Shown: positions 1 through 8,673, counted from the stretch's first letter. The stretch is DNA of 64,000 bases from Maricaulis alexandrii (GCF_005871165.1 NZ_SWKP01000008.1:186001-250000), one strand, 5' to 3'. The notes: generated by a model from the sequence alone, not told the origin. Program-made: numbers and translations.

Positions 1-1
1 C

Positions 2-343
2 CTGATCGCGCCGGATGATGTGCTGAAGGTTTTCTGGGAAGGGCATGACCCGACCCAGGGCATGCGCCAGGGCAATGACCAGGGCACGCAATACCGCTCG
101 GCCATCTACACGATGACCGAAGAACAGGCCGAACTGGCCCGGGTCAGCCAGGCGCGCTACCAGGACGAGCTCGACAAGGCCGGCCTGGGCAGGATCACCA
201 CGGAAATCCGTCCGGCGGGCGATTTCTACTACGCCGAGGATTACCACCAGCAATACCTGGCCAAGAATCCGGACGGGTATTGCGGCATTGGCGGCACCGG
301 CGTGGTCTGCCCGATCGGGCTGGGCGTCAACGCGCAGGCCTGA
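2..343 (+). CDS. msrA: Peptide-methionine (S)-S-oxide reductase MsrA, C-terminal part
   Basis: The reading frame is open from the left edge, so the start codon and the N-terminal catalytic Cys motif lie outside the window. The visible 113 residues carry the MsrA signatures [13 protein letters not shown] and [10 protein letters not shown], followed by a C-terminal [13 protein letters not shown] segment whose cysteines fit the resolving/recycling Cys of the family. MsrA reduces the S-epimer of methionine sulfoxide in proteins, using thioredoxin. The gene is 5' truncated only by the window boundary. Identification is from direct motif reading and is strong. Confidence 0.93.
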   Translation: MIAPDDVLKVFWEGHDPTQGMRQGNDQGTQYRSAIYTMTEEQAELARVSQARYQDELDKAGLGRITTEIRPAGDFYYAEDYHQQYLAKNPDGYCGIGGTGVVCPIGLGVNAQA

Positions 344-415
344 CCGTCAAAACAGACTGACAAGCCGGTCCGGGCTTTCTAGACTCGCGGTCTGGACTGC
401 CCGGGACCTGCGCAC

Positions 416-1090
416 GTGACACGCCTGATTGCCTTCGACGTCGATTCCACCCTGTTGCGGGTGGAATCCCTGGACACCGCACTGGAAGCGGCCTTTGCCG
501 CCCTGCCCGACCCGGCGACCGCCCGCAAGCAATTGCACGAGATCACCAATGCCGGCATGTCCGGCCGCATGGCACTGCGCGACAGTCTGGAAGCGCGGCT
601 GAAACTGGCCGGTCTCGACAAGGCCGGGGTCGACATGATCGCCCAGACCCTGCGCCAGCGGATCACGCCGGGCATGTCGCCGCTGATCCGGAAACTGCGC
701 GAGCGCGGTGATGCCCTGCATGCCGTTTCCGGCGGGTTTGCCGACCTGATCGAACCGGTGCTGGAGGATCTGGGCTTCCAGCAGGGCGACATCCATGCCA
801 ACCGCTTTGTCTGGCAAGAGGCCCGGGTCGTGGGGCTGGACATTGACTGCCCGCTCTCGCGCAATGGCGGCAAGGCGGAAGTGCTCGACAAGATTGCCGC
901 CTCGGCCAGCGAAACCATCGTCGTCGGGGACGGGATGACGGATTTCGAGGCTTTCGAAAATGGCGCCGCCGACCGTTTCATCGGCTTCGGCGCCATCGCC
1001 AAACGCGATGTCGTCATCGCGGCGTGCGAGTATTCCGGCGCGGATTATGTCCGCAGTGTTGCCGACCTGGCCAAGGCGCTGGGCGTCTAG
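416..1090 (+). CDS. serB: Phosphoserine phosphatase SerB-like (HAD superfamily)
   Basis: A 224-aa HAD-family phosphatase that should catalyse the last step of serine synthesis, phosphoserine to serine. HAD motif I is DVDST at residues 8-12 (nucleophile D8, acid/base D10). Motif II is the Ser in VSGGF, the motif III Lys is in GGKAEVL, and motif IV is VVGDGMTD. It is the compact form, without the N-terminal ACT region of E. coli SerB. The start is GTG. It faces serA, and the two stop codons overlap in the shared tetramer CTAG. The pairing with serA supports SerB over other small HAD phosphatases. Confidence 0.85.
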   Translation: MTRLIAFDVDSTLLRVESLDTALEAAFAALPDPATARKQLHEITNAGMSGRMALRDSLEARLKLAGLDKAGVDMIAQTLRQRITPGMSPLIRKLRERGDALHAVSGGFADLIEPVLEDLGFQQGDIHANRFVWQEARVVGLDIDCPLSRNGGKAEVLDKIAASASETIVVGDGMTDFEAFENGAADRFIGFGAIAKRDVVIAACEYSGADYVRSVADLAKALGV

Positions 1091-2298
1091 TCCGGATAGA
1101 TCAGGCGCGCGCGGATCGAGCCTTCCAGCGCATTCACCCGGTCCATGAAATCATCGGGCAGCGGACCTTCCAGATCGGAGGCCACATAGCCCAGCTGACC
1201 GCGGGTCTCCAGCTGCTGGGCCGCCACGTTCGCCGAGGTCGCCGAAATCGCCTCGTTGAGGCGCATCAGGAAGCCCGGCGCATTGGCGTGGAAGGACAGG
1301 AGGCGCACCCGCCCCGGCTTTACATCGCCCGGCTCGATCTCGGGGACATTGACGGCCCCCTTGGTCGACCCCTGCGACAGATAGCGGGTCAGCTTGGCGG
1401 ACACATCCTCGCCAATGGCGGCCTGGGCCTCCAGCGTGGAGCCGCCGACATGCGGCGTCAGGATGACATTCTCAAATCGTTGCAGCGGCGAAACGAAGGC
1501 TTCGTCCTTGGAGGCCGGCTCTTTCGGGAAGACATCGATGGCCGCGCCCAGCAGGCGTCCCTCGGCCAGGGCATCGGCCAGGGCATCGATATCGACCAGA
1601 TCGCCACGGGCGTGATTGATCAGGAAACTGCCCGGCTTCATCTTCGCGATGGCCTCGCGGCTCATGATATTGCGCGTCTGCGGCGAGGACGGGACGTGAA
1701 GCGTGACGACGTCACACGTCTCCAGAAGCTCGTCCAGCGAGGCACAGGAGCGGGCATTGCCGTGGGCCAGCTTGGGCTCGACGTCATAATAATAGACATG
1801 CATGCCCAGTCCCGAGGCCAGGACGGAGAGCTGGGAGCCGATATTGCCGTAGCCGACAATGCCCAGCTTCTTGGCGCGGACCTCGTGGGAATTCGTCGCC
1901 GTCTTCATCCATTCGCCCCGCTTGGCCGCGGCGGAGCGCATCGGCACGCCGCGCATCAGCATCACGACGGAGGCCAGGGTCAGCTCCGCCACGGAACGGG
2001 TATTGCCGAACGGACCGTTGAAGACCGGAATGCCGCGGGCCTCGGCCGTCTCCAGATCGACCTGGTTGGTGCCGATGCAGAAACAGCCCAAGGCTGCCAG
2101 ATGGGGCGCCGCGTCGAAGGCCGCCGCATTCATCTTGGTGCGCGAACGGATCCCGGCCAGCTTGGCGCCGGCAAGGCGGTCATGGAGTTCGTCGACCGGC
2201 AGGGCCGATGTGTGACGCTCGACATCCAGACCGGCGACCTGGAAGGCGCGGTCGGCGAGCGGGTGGATATTCTCGAACAGGACGACGGTATCGGACAT
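1087..2298 (-). CDS. serA: D-3-phosphoglycerate dehydrogenase SerA
   Basis: A 403-aa NAD-dependent dehydrogenase that commits 3-phosphoglycerate to serine synthesis. It has a Rossmann motif GYGNIGS after residue 150, the catalytic Arg in NHARGDLVD, the catalytic His in LTPHVGGST, and a C-terminal ACT domain (about 330-403) for serine feedback, as in E. coli SerA (about 410 aa). An AGGGAAA ribosome-binding site lies just upstream of the ATG. It converges on serB, with a 4-bp overlap of the two reading frames. Confidence 0.93.
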   Translation of the reverse strand: MSDTVVLFENIHPLADRAFQVAGLDVERHTSALPVDELHDRLAGAKLAGIRSRTKMNAAAFDAAPHLAALGCFCIGTNQVDLETAEARGIPVFNGPFGNTRSVAELTLASVVMLMRGVPMRSAAAKRGEWMKTATNSHEVRAKKLGIVGYGNIGSQLSVLASGLGMHVYYYDVEPKLAHGNARSCASLDELLETCDVVTLHVPSSPQTRNIMSREAIAKMKPGSFLINHARGDLVDIDALADALAEGRLLGAAIDVFPKEPASKDEAFVSPLQRFENVILTPHVGGSTLEAQAAIGEDVSAKLTRYLSQGSTKGAVNVPEIEPGDVKPGRVRLLSFHANAPGFLMRLNEAISATSANVAAQQLETRGQLGYVASDLEGPLPDDFMDRVNALEGSIRARLIYPD

Positions 2299-2438
2299 GA
2301 CGATTTCCCTGCGGATGGCCCCAGTGGCAGACCGGTCCTAGGTAGGCCCGGACATGGCGCACCGCAACATGCAGGACGCCAATAGTCCACATCCTGTTAC
2401 CGCTCACAGGGGCCTCGCACAGACCTGCCCGCGCAAGA

Positions 2439-2966
2439 CTATTGTTCGTTCAGCGCACGAACCGCGGCAATCGTCTGGTCGACATGCTCATACGGGTTCA
2501 TTTCCGACCAGGTGAAGGCAATCGTCGAATTTTGATCAATCACATACGAAGTGCGGCTGGTCCAACCCGGACGCATCATCATGCCGACTTCGTAATCGCG
2601 CATCATGCCGTCCGCGATCGCGAAGACCGGAAAGGCCGAGGCGCAGTGCTGGGTGGAGAAATCCGCCAGCCGGTCCGTATTGCCGGCCGTGACGCCGATC
2701 ACCTGCGCGCCTTCGGCCTCGAACAGATCGATCGATTCCGCAAAACTCGCCGCCTGGGCTTCGCACCCGCCGGTGAACGCCGCCGGGAAGAAGAAGACCA
2801 CGACCGGCCCGTCCTGCAGGGCCTCGGCCAGGTGGAAGCTGACCGGCTCACCGGCCTGGAAGCCCTCGACCGTGAAATCGGTTGCAGCCTCTCCGGGTTC
2901 CAGTTCGGCCAGGGCCGGAGCGGACAGGGCGGCAACCGCCGCGAACGAGGCAATGAGATGGCGCAT
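2439..2966 (-). CDS. Periplasmic peroxiredoxin (AhpC/TSA, Bcp-like)
   Basis: A 175-aa thiol peroxidase-like protein. The chosen ATG is followed by a clear signal peptide ending near ALAELE, and an AAGGGG ribosome-binding site precedes it; a longer frame upstream lacks this logic. The peroxidatic motif PxxxTxxC reads PAAFTGGC, and a second Cys in QHCASAFPV could be the resolving residue. It probably reduces peroxides in the periplasm. It sits just downstream of lepA in the same direction, about 80 bp apart, and may share its transcript. The subfamily and reductant cannot be fixed from sequence alone. Confidence 0.82.
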   Translation of the reverse strand: MRHLIASFAAVAALSAPALAELEPGEAATDFTVEGFQAGEPVSFHLAEALQDGPVVVFFFPAAFTGGCEAQAASFAESIDLFEAEGAQVIGVTAGNTDRLADFSTQHCASAFPVFAIADGMMRDYEVGMMMRPGWTSRTSYVIDQNSTIAFTWSEMNPYEHVDQTIAAVRALNEQ

Positions 2967-3044
2967 GGAAAACCCCTTCAAGAATCTGGTTGATGCAGAG
3001 AATGGGGCTTTTGCGGCGGCAGACAAGGGCCCGCCGCTCACTTC

Positions 3045-4853
3045 TCAGTCATCATCCATCTTCAGGGCGGCGATGAAGGCTTCCTGCGGGATTTCGACCT
3101 TGCCGAACTGGCGCATCTTCTTCTTGCCGGCCTTCTGCTTGTCGAGAAGCTTGCGTTTCCGGCTGGCATCGCCGCCATAGCATTTGGCCGTCACGTCCTT
3201 GCGCAGGGCGGACAGGGTTTCGCGGGCGATGATGCGTCCGCCCAGGGCGGCCTGGATCGGGATCTTGAACATGTGCCGCGGGATCAGGTCCTTGAGCTTC
3301 TCGCACATGGCACGGCCGCGCATGTCGGCGCGGGCCCGGTGCACCACCATGGAAAGCGCATCGACCGGCTCGTCATTGACCAGAATCGACATCTTCACCA
3401 GATCGCCGACCCGGTCCTCGATCCATTGATAGTCGAAGCTGGCATAGCCCTTGGTGACGGATTTCAACCGGTCATAGAAGTCGAACACGACCTCGTTGAG
3501 CGGCAATTCATAGACGACGAGCGCCCGGTTGCCGGCATAGGTCAGCTCGGTCTGGATACCGCGGCGGTCCTGGCAGAGTTTCAGCACGCCGCCCAGATAC
3601 TCGTCCGGAACCAGGATGGTGGCCTTGATCCAGGGTTCGGCAATCGTGTCGATCTTCACCGGGTCCGGCATGTCGGCCGGATTGTGCAGGTCGGTCTGGG
3701 TCCCGTCCGTCATGGTCAGGCGATAGACCACGGACGGCGCCGTGGTGATCAGCTCGATATTGTACTCGCGCTCGAGACGCTCGCGGATCACTTCCAGGTG
3801 CAACAGGCCCAGGAAGCCGCAACGGAAGCCGAAGCCCAGCGCCGCCGAGGTTTCCATCTCATAGGAGAAAGAGGCGTCGTTGAGGGCCAGTTTCTCGATC
3901 GCGTCGCGCAAATCCTCAAACTCGGCACTGTCGACCGGGAAGAGACCACAGAAGACGACGGGCTGGGCCGGCTTGTAGCCGGTCAGCGCCTTGTCGGCCG
4001 GGCGTTTGTCATCGGTGACCGTGTCACCCACGCGCGCGTCGCGGACCTGTTTGATCGAGGCGTTGAGATAGCCCAGCTCGCCCGGGCCGAGGCTGTCGAT
4101 CGCCTCTTTCTTGGGGCGGAACACGCCGACGCCATCCACCGGATAGGCGGCACCCGTCCCCATCAGGCGGACCTTCATGCCCTTTTTCAGCGTGCCCTCG
4201 ATCACCCGGACCAGACAGATCACGCCGAGATAGGGGTCGTACCAGCTGTCCACCAGCATGGCCTTGAGCGGCGCATCCGGATCACCGGCATCGGGCGCCG
4301 GCAGGCGCGTGACAACGGCTTCCAGCACGTCCTCGATCCCCAGACCCGTCTTGGCGGAAATCTCCACCGCGTCCGACGCGTCCAGGCCGATGACATCCTC
4401 GATCTGGGCCTTCACCCGCTCCGGCTCGGCGGCTGGCAGGTCGATCTTGTTGAGCACGGGGACGATCTCGTGATCGACCTCGATGGCCTGGTAGACATTG
4501 GCCAGGGTCTGGGCTTCCACGCCCTGCGAGGCGTCCACCACCAGCAGCGAGCCTTCGCAGGCGGCCAGCGAGCGGTTCACCTCATAGGCAAAGTCGACGT
4601 GTCCGGGCGTGTCGATCAGGTTGAGGACATAGGTCTTGCCGTCCTTGGCCGTGTAGTCGAGACGCACGGTCTGGGCCTTGATCGTGATGCCGCGCTCGCG
4701 CTCCAGCTCCATGGAGTCGAGCACCTGCTCCTTCATTTCGCGATTGGACAGGCCACCCGTGACCTGGATCAGGCGATCGGCCAGGGTGGATTTACCGTGG
4801 TCGATATGCGCCACGATGGAGAAATTTCGGATCAGGGACGGATCTGTGCTCAT
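3045..4853 (-). CDS. lepA: Elongation factor 4 (LepA), back-translocating GTPase
   Basis: A 602-aa translational GTPase. G1 is [10 protein letters not shown]3 is DTPGHVDF and G4 is NKID, followed by EF-G-like domains and the LepA-specific C-terminal domain rich in [19 protein letters not shown]. The start is placed at the ATG giving [13 protein letters not shown], matching the usual family length; an in-frame ATG 18 nt upstream is also possible and neither has a strong ribosome-binding site. The leader upstream is long and palindromic (see 4940-5215), which is notable for a ribosome-associated GTPase. Confidence 0.96.
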   Translation of the reverse strand: MSTDPSLIRNFSIVAHIDHGKSTLADRLIQVTGGLSNREMKEQVLDSMELERERGITIKAQTVRLDYTAKDGKTYVLNLIDTPGHVDFAYEVNRSLAACEGSLLVVDASQGVEAQTLANVYQAIEVDHEIVPVLNKIDLPAAEPERVKAQIEDVIGLDASDAVEISAKTGLGIEDVLEAVVTRLPAPDAGDPDAPLKAMLVDSWYDPYLGVICLVRVIEGTLKKGMKVRLMGTGAAYPVDGVGVFRPKKEAIDSLGPGELGYLNASIKQVRDARVGDTVTDDKRPADKALTGYKPAQPVVFCGLFPVDSAEFEDLRDAIEKLALNDASFSYEMETSAALGFGFRCGFLGLLHLEVIRERLEREYNIELITTAPSVVYRLTMTDGTQTDLHNPADMPDPVKIDTIAEPWIKATILVPDEYLGGVLKLCQDRRGIQTELTYAGNRALVVYELPLNEVVFDFYDRLKSVTKGYASFDYQWIEDRVGDLVKMSILVNDEPVDALSMVVHRARADMRGRAMCEKLKDLIPRHMFKIPIQAALGGRIIARETLSALRKDVTAKCYGGDASRKRKLLDKQKAGKKKMRQFGKVEIPQEAFIAALKMDDD

Positions 4854-4946
4854 GGCGCGGGCAGGTAGCATTCAAAAGGGGTTTGGCCAAGCGGGATAGG
4901 CATGGATATTCGCGCCATGGCGTCCCCGCCTGGCGGTCTGTGAGGG

Positions 4947-5010
4947 GTGCGGGACACGGGTTGGCGTCGTCGCTTTGATAATTTGGGTGACACCCACCGG
5001 TGTCCCGCAC
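4947..5010 (-). promoter_or_regulatory. Structured lepA leader, 11-bp inverted repeat with a competing inner hairpin
   Basis: Plus-strand arms GTGCGGGACAC (4947-4957) and GTGTCCCGCAC (5000-5010) are perfectly complementary. Inside, GACACC (4989-4994) can instead pair with GGTGTC (4999-5004), which uses part of the right arm, and GGGTGACACCC (4985-4995) is itself nearly self-complementary. Two mutually exclusive folds are therefore possible about 100-150 nt upstream of the lepA start. The pairing is directly visible. An RNA-switch or small-RNA role is inference, and no known riboswitch class was recognised. Confidence 0.45.
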
Positions 5011-5227
5011 GCGAAGATTTCCTCCCGCCTCTCGACGGGGCTTCAAGACCGGGTGGGTACAGGTTCCGACCGTTGGAACCAGCGGACCCCCTCGATAGCC
5101 GTTCCTTCCTTCCGGTGGTCAATCCAGATGTCCGAAACGCTCCGCTCCCCCAACACCCCCGACCTGACCGGGCCGGGCCTCGAGTGGTGCTGAGGCAAGG
5201 GGGAGATTAAGCGAGGCGGTTGGGGGT

Positions 5228-5390
5228 GGGGATAAAACGCCGATTATCCTTCCCCTTGATGGGGAAGGTGGATTGCCGCGCAGCGGCAAGACGGAAGGGG
5301 TGAACCCCGGTGTCCACGGGATAGACCTCGCCCCCACCCCCTCCGCCCGGCATTCGCCGGGCACCTCCCCCATCAAGGGGGAGGATAGTA
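5228..5390. repeat. Palindromic intergenic repeat, family A, copy 1
   Basis: It begins near GTGGGGATAA, runs through TATCCTTCCCCTTGATGGGG, contains GGAAGGGGTGAACCCCGGTG and CTCGCCCCCACCCCCTCCG, and ends in CCTCCCCCATCAAGGGGGAG followed by GATA. The two ends are near-complementary, so the whole unit can fold into one long hairpin with internal arms (GCCGCGCAGCGGC and CCCGGCATTCGCCGGG). A second copy with the same order of blocks is at 10747-10896. It resembles the REP-like noncoding repeats common in alphaproteobacteria and has no open frame. Confidence 0.75.
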
Positions 5391-5448
5391 GAGCCATTTC
5401 CGCACTCCCTCGGAGAAAGGGCACTCATACCCGGTGGTCTTGCTCCCC

Positions 5449-5820
5449 CTACGCGTAGCTCACAACTTCAAACTCGATGCCGTCCGGGTCATCGAAATAG
5501 AAGCGGCGGCCGGGTTCATAGTCGGCGTGGGAATGGGTGTGGAGGCCGGAGGCCTTGATCCGGGCCTCGGCGGCGTCTAGATCCTCGACCAGGACGCCGA
5601 TATGGTTGAGGCGGCCGGCGGGCAGGCGGATGTCATGCGCCTCGGGCAGGCCGTAGACCGCGACATAGGCGTCGTCATTGCCGACATGATAGGTGGTGCC
5701 GCCATTCTTGGCCGGGCCGTGCCAGCGCACTTTCCAGCCGAACCAGTCGGTCAGGCGCTGAGCGGTTTCGGCCGGATTGCTGACCGTGACATTGACGTGT
5801 TCCAGCGTCGATTTCGTCAT
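5449..5820 (-). CDS. VOC/glyoxalase-fold protein, probable SoxR target
   Basis: A 123-aa vicinal-oxygen-chelate protein. It has paired beta-alpha-beta-beta-beta modules with LEHVNVTVSNP at the N-terminus, LNHIGVLVEDLDAAEARI in the middle and RFYFDDPDGIEFEVVSY at the C-terminus; the His and Glu positions fit a metal site. The ATG at 5820 is chosen because AGGAG lies just upstream and the fold begins there. It is divergent from soxR and has a SoxR-type promoter directly in front, suggesting a role in detoxifying a redox-cycling compound or its product. The substrate is unknown. Confidence 0.85.
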   Translation of the reverse strand: MTKSTLEHVNVTVSNPAETAQRLTDWFGWKVRWHGPAKNGGTTYHVGNDDAYVAVYGLPEAHDIRLPAGRLNHIGVLVEDLDAAEARIKASGLHTHSHADYEPGRRFYFDDPDGIEFEVVSYA

Positions 5821-5864
5821 CTTGAACTCCTGTTTTCCGGCCCGCGGCCGTCTTGACAGGAAGC

Positions 5865-5895
5865 TTGATAATTCCTCAACCTTACTTGAGGTCAA
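5865..5895 (-). promoter_or_regulatory. SoxR-type promoter: soxbox within a 19-bp spacer
   Basis: On the minus strand a -35 TTGACC (5890-5895) and a -10 TATCAA (5865-5870) are separated by exactly 19 bp, the over-long spacing typical of MerR-family activated promoters. The spacer overlaps the 18-bp dyad CCTCAACCTTACTTGAGG (5874-5891), which has the CCTCAA-N6-TTGAGG arms of the known SoxR box. It should drive the VOC gene at 5449-5820 when SoxR is oxidised, and may also autoregulate the divergent soxR. Confidence 0.88.
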
Positions 5896-5910
5896 GAAAG
5901 AAATTTCAGC

Positions 5911-6378
5911 ATGCCGACAGCGCCCAAAACCCCGGCGGATCCGCTCTCCATCGGCCAGCTCGCCAAACGCACCGGCGTGTCGGTCTCGGCCCTGCGCTTC
6001 TACGAGGACAAGGGGCTGATCGATCCGGGCCGCAATGCCGGCGGGCAGCGCCGCTTCAAACGGGCCGATGTGCGCCGCGTCTCCTTCATCCTGATCGCCC
6101 AGCAATTGGGCCTCAGCCTGGGCGAGATCGCGCAGGCCCTGCAGAGCCTGCCGGACGGCCGCACCCCGACCCAGGCGGACTGGGCGGGGATCAGTGCAAG
6201 CCTTCTGGAGCGTCTGGACCGGCAGATCGAGGAGATGACCCGCATGCGCAAAAGCCTGACCAGTTGTATCGGCTGCGGCTGTCTCTCCCTGAAGGCCTGC
6301 CGCCTGTACAATCCGCAGGACCGCCTCTCCGACCTCGGCGCCGGCCCGCATTTCGGGGTTCCACAGGCCGACGAATAG
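5911..6378 (+). CDS. soxR: Redox-sensing transcriptional activator SoxR
   Basis: A 155-aa MerR-family regulator. The N-terminal winged helix-turn-helix reads LSIGQLAKRTGVSVSALRFYEDKGLI, followed by a dimerisation helix and the SoxR-specific iron-sulfur segment CIGCGCLSLKAC with cysteines at 119, 122, 124 and 130, the same spacing that binds [2Fe-2S] in E. coli SoxR. It is divergent from the VOC gene and separated from it by a canonical soxbox. As in other non-enteric bacteria there is no soxS here, so SoxR is likely to act directly on its target. Confidence 0.96.
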   Translation: MPTAPKTPADPLSIGQLAKRTGVSVSALRFYEDKGLIDPGRNAGGQRRFKRADVRRVSFILIAQQLGLSLGEIAQALQSLPDGRTPTQADWAGISASLLERLDRQIEEMTRMRKSLTSCIGCGCLSLKACRLYNPQDRLSDLGAGPHFGVPQADE

Positions 6379-6393
6379 AGTCCGCGCAGCGCC

Positions 6394-6430
6394 CAAGAAA
6401 AAAGGGCGCCCCGATGGAGCGCCCTTCTTC
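6394..6430. terminator. Bidirectional terminator between soxR and the M3 peptidase
   Basis: The stem GGGCGC / GCGCCC (around 6404-6424) is flanked by an A-run on the left and TTCTTC on the right. On the minus strand the hairpin is followed by TTTTTTCTT, so it is strongest for the peptidase gene ending at 6448. Confidence 0.8.
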
Positions 6431-6447
6431 AAAAGCCTGGAACAGGC

Positions 6448-8673
6448 CTATTCCGTGTCACCCATGCCCTCCGGCACCGGGAAACCGCGATCGCGCATCA
6501 GGGCGGCCGGGTCGGCGTCGCGGCCGCGGAATTCGCGGTAGGCGACGGCGGGGTCGATCGCATTGCGCGGGGCGAAGAGATAGTCGACCAGGCGGCCGGC
6601 CATTTCCGGATCATAGTAACCGCCCGGGGCTTCCTCGAAGGCTTCCGCCGCATCCGAGGTCAGCACATCGGCCCACATATATCCGTAATAGCCAGCCGAA
6701 TAACCTTCACCGGAGAAGATGTGCCCGAAGTGCGGCGAGCGGTGACGCATGACGATTTCGTCCGGCATGCCCAGCTCTTCCAGGGTTTCCCGCTCGAACG
6801 TGTCCGGATCGGAAATCTCCGACGGATCCGTGGTGTGATAGACCATGTCCATCAGCGCCGAGGCCAGATACTCGCCCGTGGCGAAACCCTGGTTGAAGTT
6901 CGCTGCCGCCCGGATGCGTTCGACCAGTTCCGCCGGGATCGGCTCACCGGTTTCCACATGCACCAGGTAATTGTCGATCACCGGATCGGTCAGCAGCCAG
7001 CGCTCCAGCAGCTGCGACTGGAATTCGGTGTAGTCCCGCACCCCGCCATTGAGCGTCGGATAGGCGACGTTCGAGGAGAGATAGTGCAGGGCATGGCCGA
7101 ATTCGTGGAAGAAGGTCTCCGCATCATCCCAGGACACCAGGACGGGTTCGCCCGGCGCGCCTTCGATGAAGTTGGAATTGTTCGTGGCCAGGACATTCTG
7201 CTCGCCATCAAACGTGGTGTGCGAGCGGAAGGAATTGGCCCAGGCGCCGGACCGCTTGCCCTGGCGGGCGAAGGGATCGAGATACCACAGGCCGACATTC
7301 TCGCCGCTCTCCCGGTCGGTGACTTCCCACACCCGCACGGTCGGATGCCAGACCGAAACCTCGCCTTCCGGCAGTTCGCGGAACTCGAAGCCGAACAGCT
7401 CGCCGGCCACGTAGAACATGGCTTCGCGCAGATTATCCAGCTGCAGGTATTGCTTCACCTCGTCGCTATCGAGCGCATAGCGGTCCTGGCGGACCTTCTC
7501 GGCATAATAGCGGTAATCCCAGGGCGCGATCGTGATGTCGTCACCGCGTTCATCGGCCAGGGCCTGCATGTCAGCGACTTCTTCCTCGATCCGGCCGACG
7601 GCGGCCTGCCAGACCGGCAGCATCAGCGCCATGGCGTTTTCCGGATTGCCCGCCATGCGGTCTTCCAGACGCCAGGAGGCATAATCGTCATAGCCCAGCA
7701 GCGCCACGCGCTCGTCACGCAGGGTCAGGATTTCGGTGATGATGGCGTTATTGTCGTACTCATCGCCATTATCGCCGCGGCTGTAATAATTGCGCCAGAC
7801 CTGTTCGCGCAGATCCCGCTCGTCCGAGAAGGTCAAGAAGGGGTCCATCGAGGAGCGCGTATTGGTGATGGCGTACTGGCCCTCCTGCCCGCGCGAGGCC
7901 GCCGCAGCCGCCGCGGCCTGGATGAAGCCGTCGGGCAGGCCGGACAGCTGGTCCTCGGTCAGATAGGTGACGTAATTCTCCTCGTCATGCAGGACATTGT
8001 TGGAGAAGGTCGTGTGCAGTTCGGCCAGGCGCTGATTGATCGCGGCATAGCGCTCGGCCGCCTCGCCTTCCAGCGTCGCGCCATTGCGGGCGAACCCGTC
8101 ATAGGTCAGCTGGACGACACGCTGCTGGTCGGGACGCAGCGTCGCCATTTCCTCACCCTCATAGACCGCCCGGATGCGCTCGAAGAGCGCTTCATTCTGG
8201 GTGATCTGGGACTGGTAGGCCGACAGGGCCGGGATCATCTCGCGCTGGATCTCGCGGAATTCCGGCGAGGACTGGTTGGACGACCAGATACCCCAATAGG
8301 AGAAGACGCGGCCCAGCGGATCGCCGGCGCGTTCCATGGCGGCAATCGTGTTCTCGAAGGTCGGCGGTTCCGGATTGTTCACGATGGCGTCGATCTCGGC
8401 GAGATTGGCCGCCATGCCGGCTTCCAGCGCGCCACGCAGATCATCCAGGCTGGCCGCCTGGAAATCCGGCACACCGCCATAGGGGCCGGTCCATTCCGCC
8501 AGCAGCGGATTGGTGTCCAGCGCCTCTTGCGTGGCTGCATCCAGCTCGATCCGGGTCTCAGCCGCTTGTGTGACCGTGTCCTCGCTCACCGTGTCCTCAC
8601 TCGTCGTGGACGGCGTACAGGCCACCGCAAAAAGGGCCGCAAGGCTGGCCGTGCTCATCATCAGTTTACGCAT
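6448..8673 (-). CDS. M3-family zinc oligopeptidase (dipeptidyl carboxypeptidase-like) lipoprotein
   Basis: A 741-aa peptidase of the M3A (Dcp/OpdA) family. The zinc motif HEFGH begins near residue 523 in FFHEFGHALHYLS, with the downstream Glu ligand region in NFNQGFATGEYLASALMDM. The start is set at the ATG giving MRKLMMSTASLAALFAVAC because GGGAG precedes it and a lipobox (FAVAC) follows. It is therefore predicted to be a periplasmic membrane-anchored peptidase rather than cytoplasmic, with a Ser/Thr/Glu-rich linker after the lipid anchor. It should cut short peptides. It is transcribed alone, between two divergent intergenic regions. Confidence 0.9.
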   Translation of the reverse strand: MRKLMMSTASLAALFAVACTPSTTSEDTVSEDTVTQAAETRIELDAATQEALDTNPLLAEWTGPYGGVPDFQAASLDDLRGALEAGMAANLAEIDAIVNNPEPPTFENTIAAMERAGDPLGRVFSYWGIWSSNQSSPEFREIQREMIPALSAYQSQITQNEALFERIRAVYEGEEMATLRPDQQRVVQLTYDGFARNGATLEGEAAERYAAINQRLAELHTTFSNNVLHDEENYVTYLTEDQLSGLPDGFIQAAAAAAASRGQEGQYAITNTRSSMDPFLTFSDERDLREQVWRNYYSRGDNGDEYDNNAIITEILTLRDERVALLGYDDYASWRLEDRMAGNPENAMALMLPVWQAAVGRIEEEVADMQALADERGDDITIAPWDYRYYAEKVRQDRYALDSDEVKQYLQLDNLREAMFYVAGELFGFEFRELPEGEVSVWHPTVRVWEVTDRESGENVGLWYLDPFARQGKRSGAWANSFRSHTTFDGEQNVLATNNSNFIEGAPGEPVLVSWDDAETFFHEFGHALHYLSSNVAYPTLNGGVRDYTEFQSQLLERWLLTDPVIDNYLVHVETGEPIPAELVERIRAAANFNQGFATGEYLASALMDMVYHTTDPSEISDPDTFERETLEELGMPDEIVMRHRSPHFGHIFSGEGYSAGYYGYMWADVLTSDAAEAFEEAPGGYYDPEMAGRLVDYLFAPRNAIDPAVAYREFRGRDADPAALMRDRGFPVPEGMGDTE

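Larger units (their letters stand above)
4854..5448. other. 595-bp noncoding gap upstream of lepA
   Basis: No convincing protein-coding gene is visible. Reading toward lepA (minus strand), it holds first the palindromic repeat at 5228-5390, then a GC-rich tract with several local inverted repeats (for example GGTTCC/GGAACC near 5060-5080), then the large inverted repeat at 4947-5010. Short frames cross the area but have no family features. I looked for tmRNA, SRP RNA, RNase P RNA and 6S RNA hallmarks on both strands and did not find them. Confidence 0.6.

Noticed and set aside
4850-5122. A 90-codon minus-strand frame upstream of lepA
   Set aside because: Arg/Pro/Ser-rich, overlaps the lepA start and lies in strongly paired DNA; better explained as a structured leader.
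4940-5215. tmRNA, SRP RNA, RNase P RNA or 6S RNA in the lepA leader
   Set aside because: None of the diagnostic conserved cores (tag reading frame with tRNA-like ends, GGTCAGGTCCGGAAGG, GAGGAAAGTCCGGGC) is present on either strand. A CCGGAAGGAAGG fragment on the minus strand lacks the rest of the SRP motif.
5228-5390. CRISPR array or phage attachment site
   Set aside because: The repeats are palindromic, dispersed and not regularly spaced with unique spacers; no cas or integrase gene is nearby.
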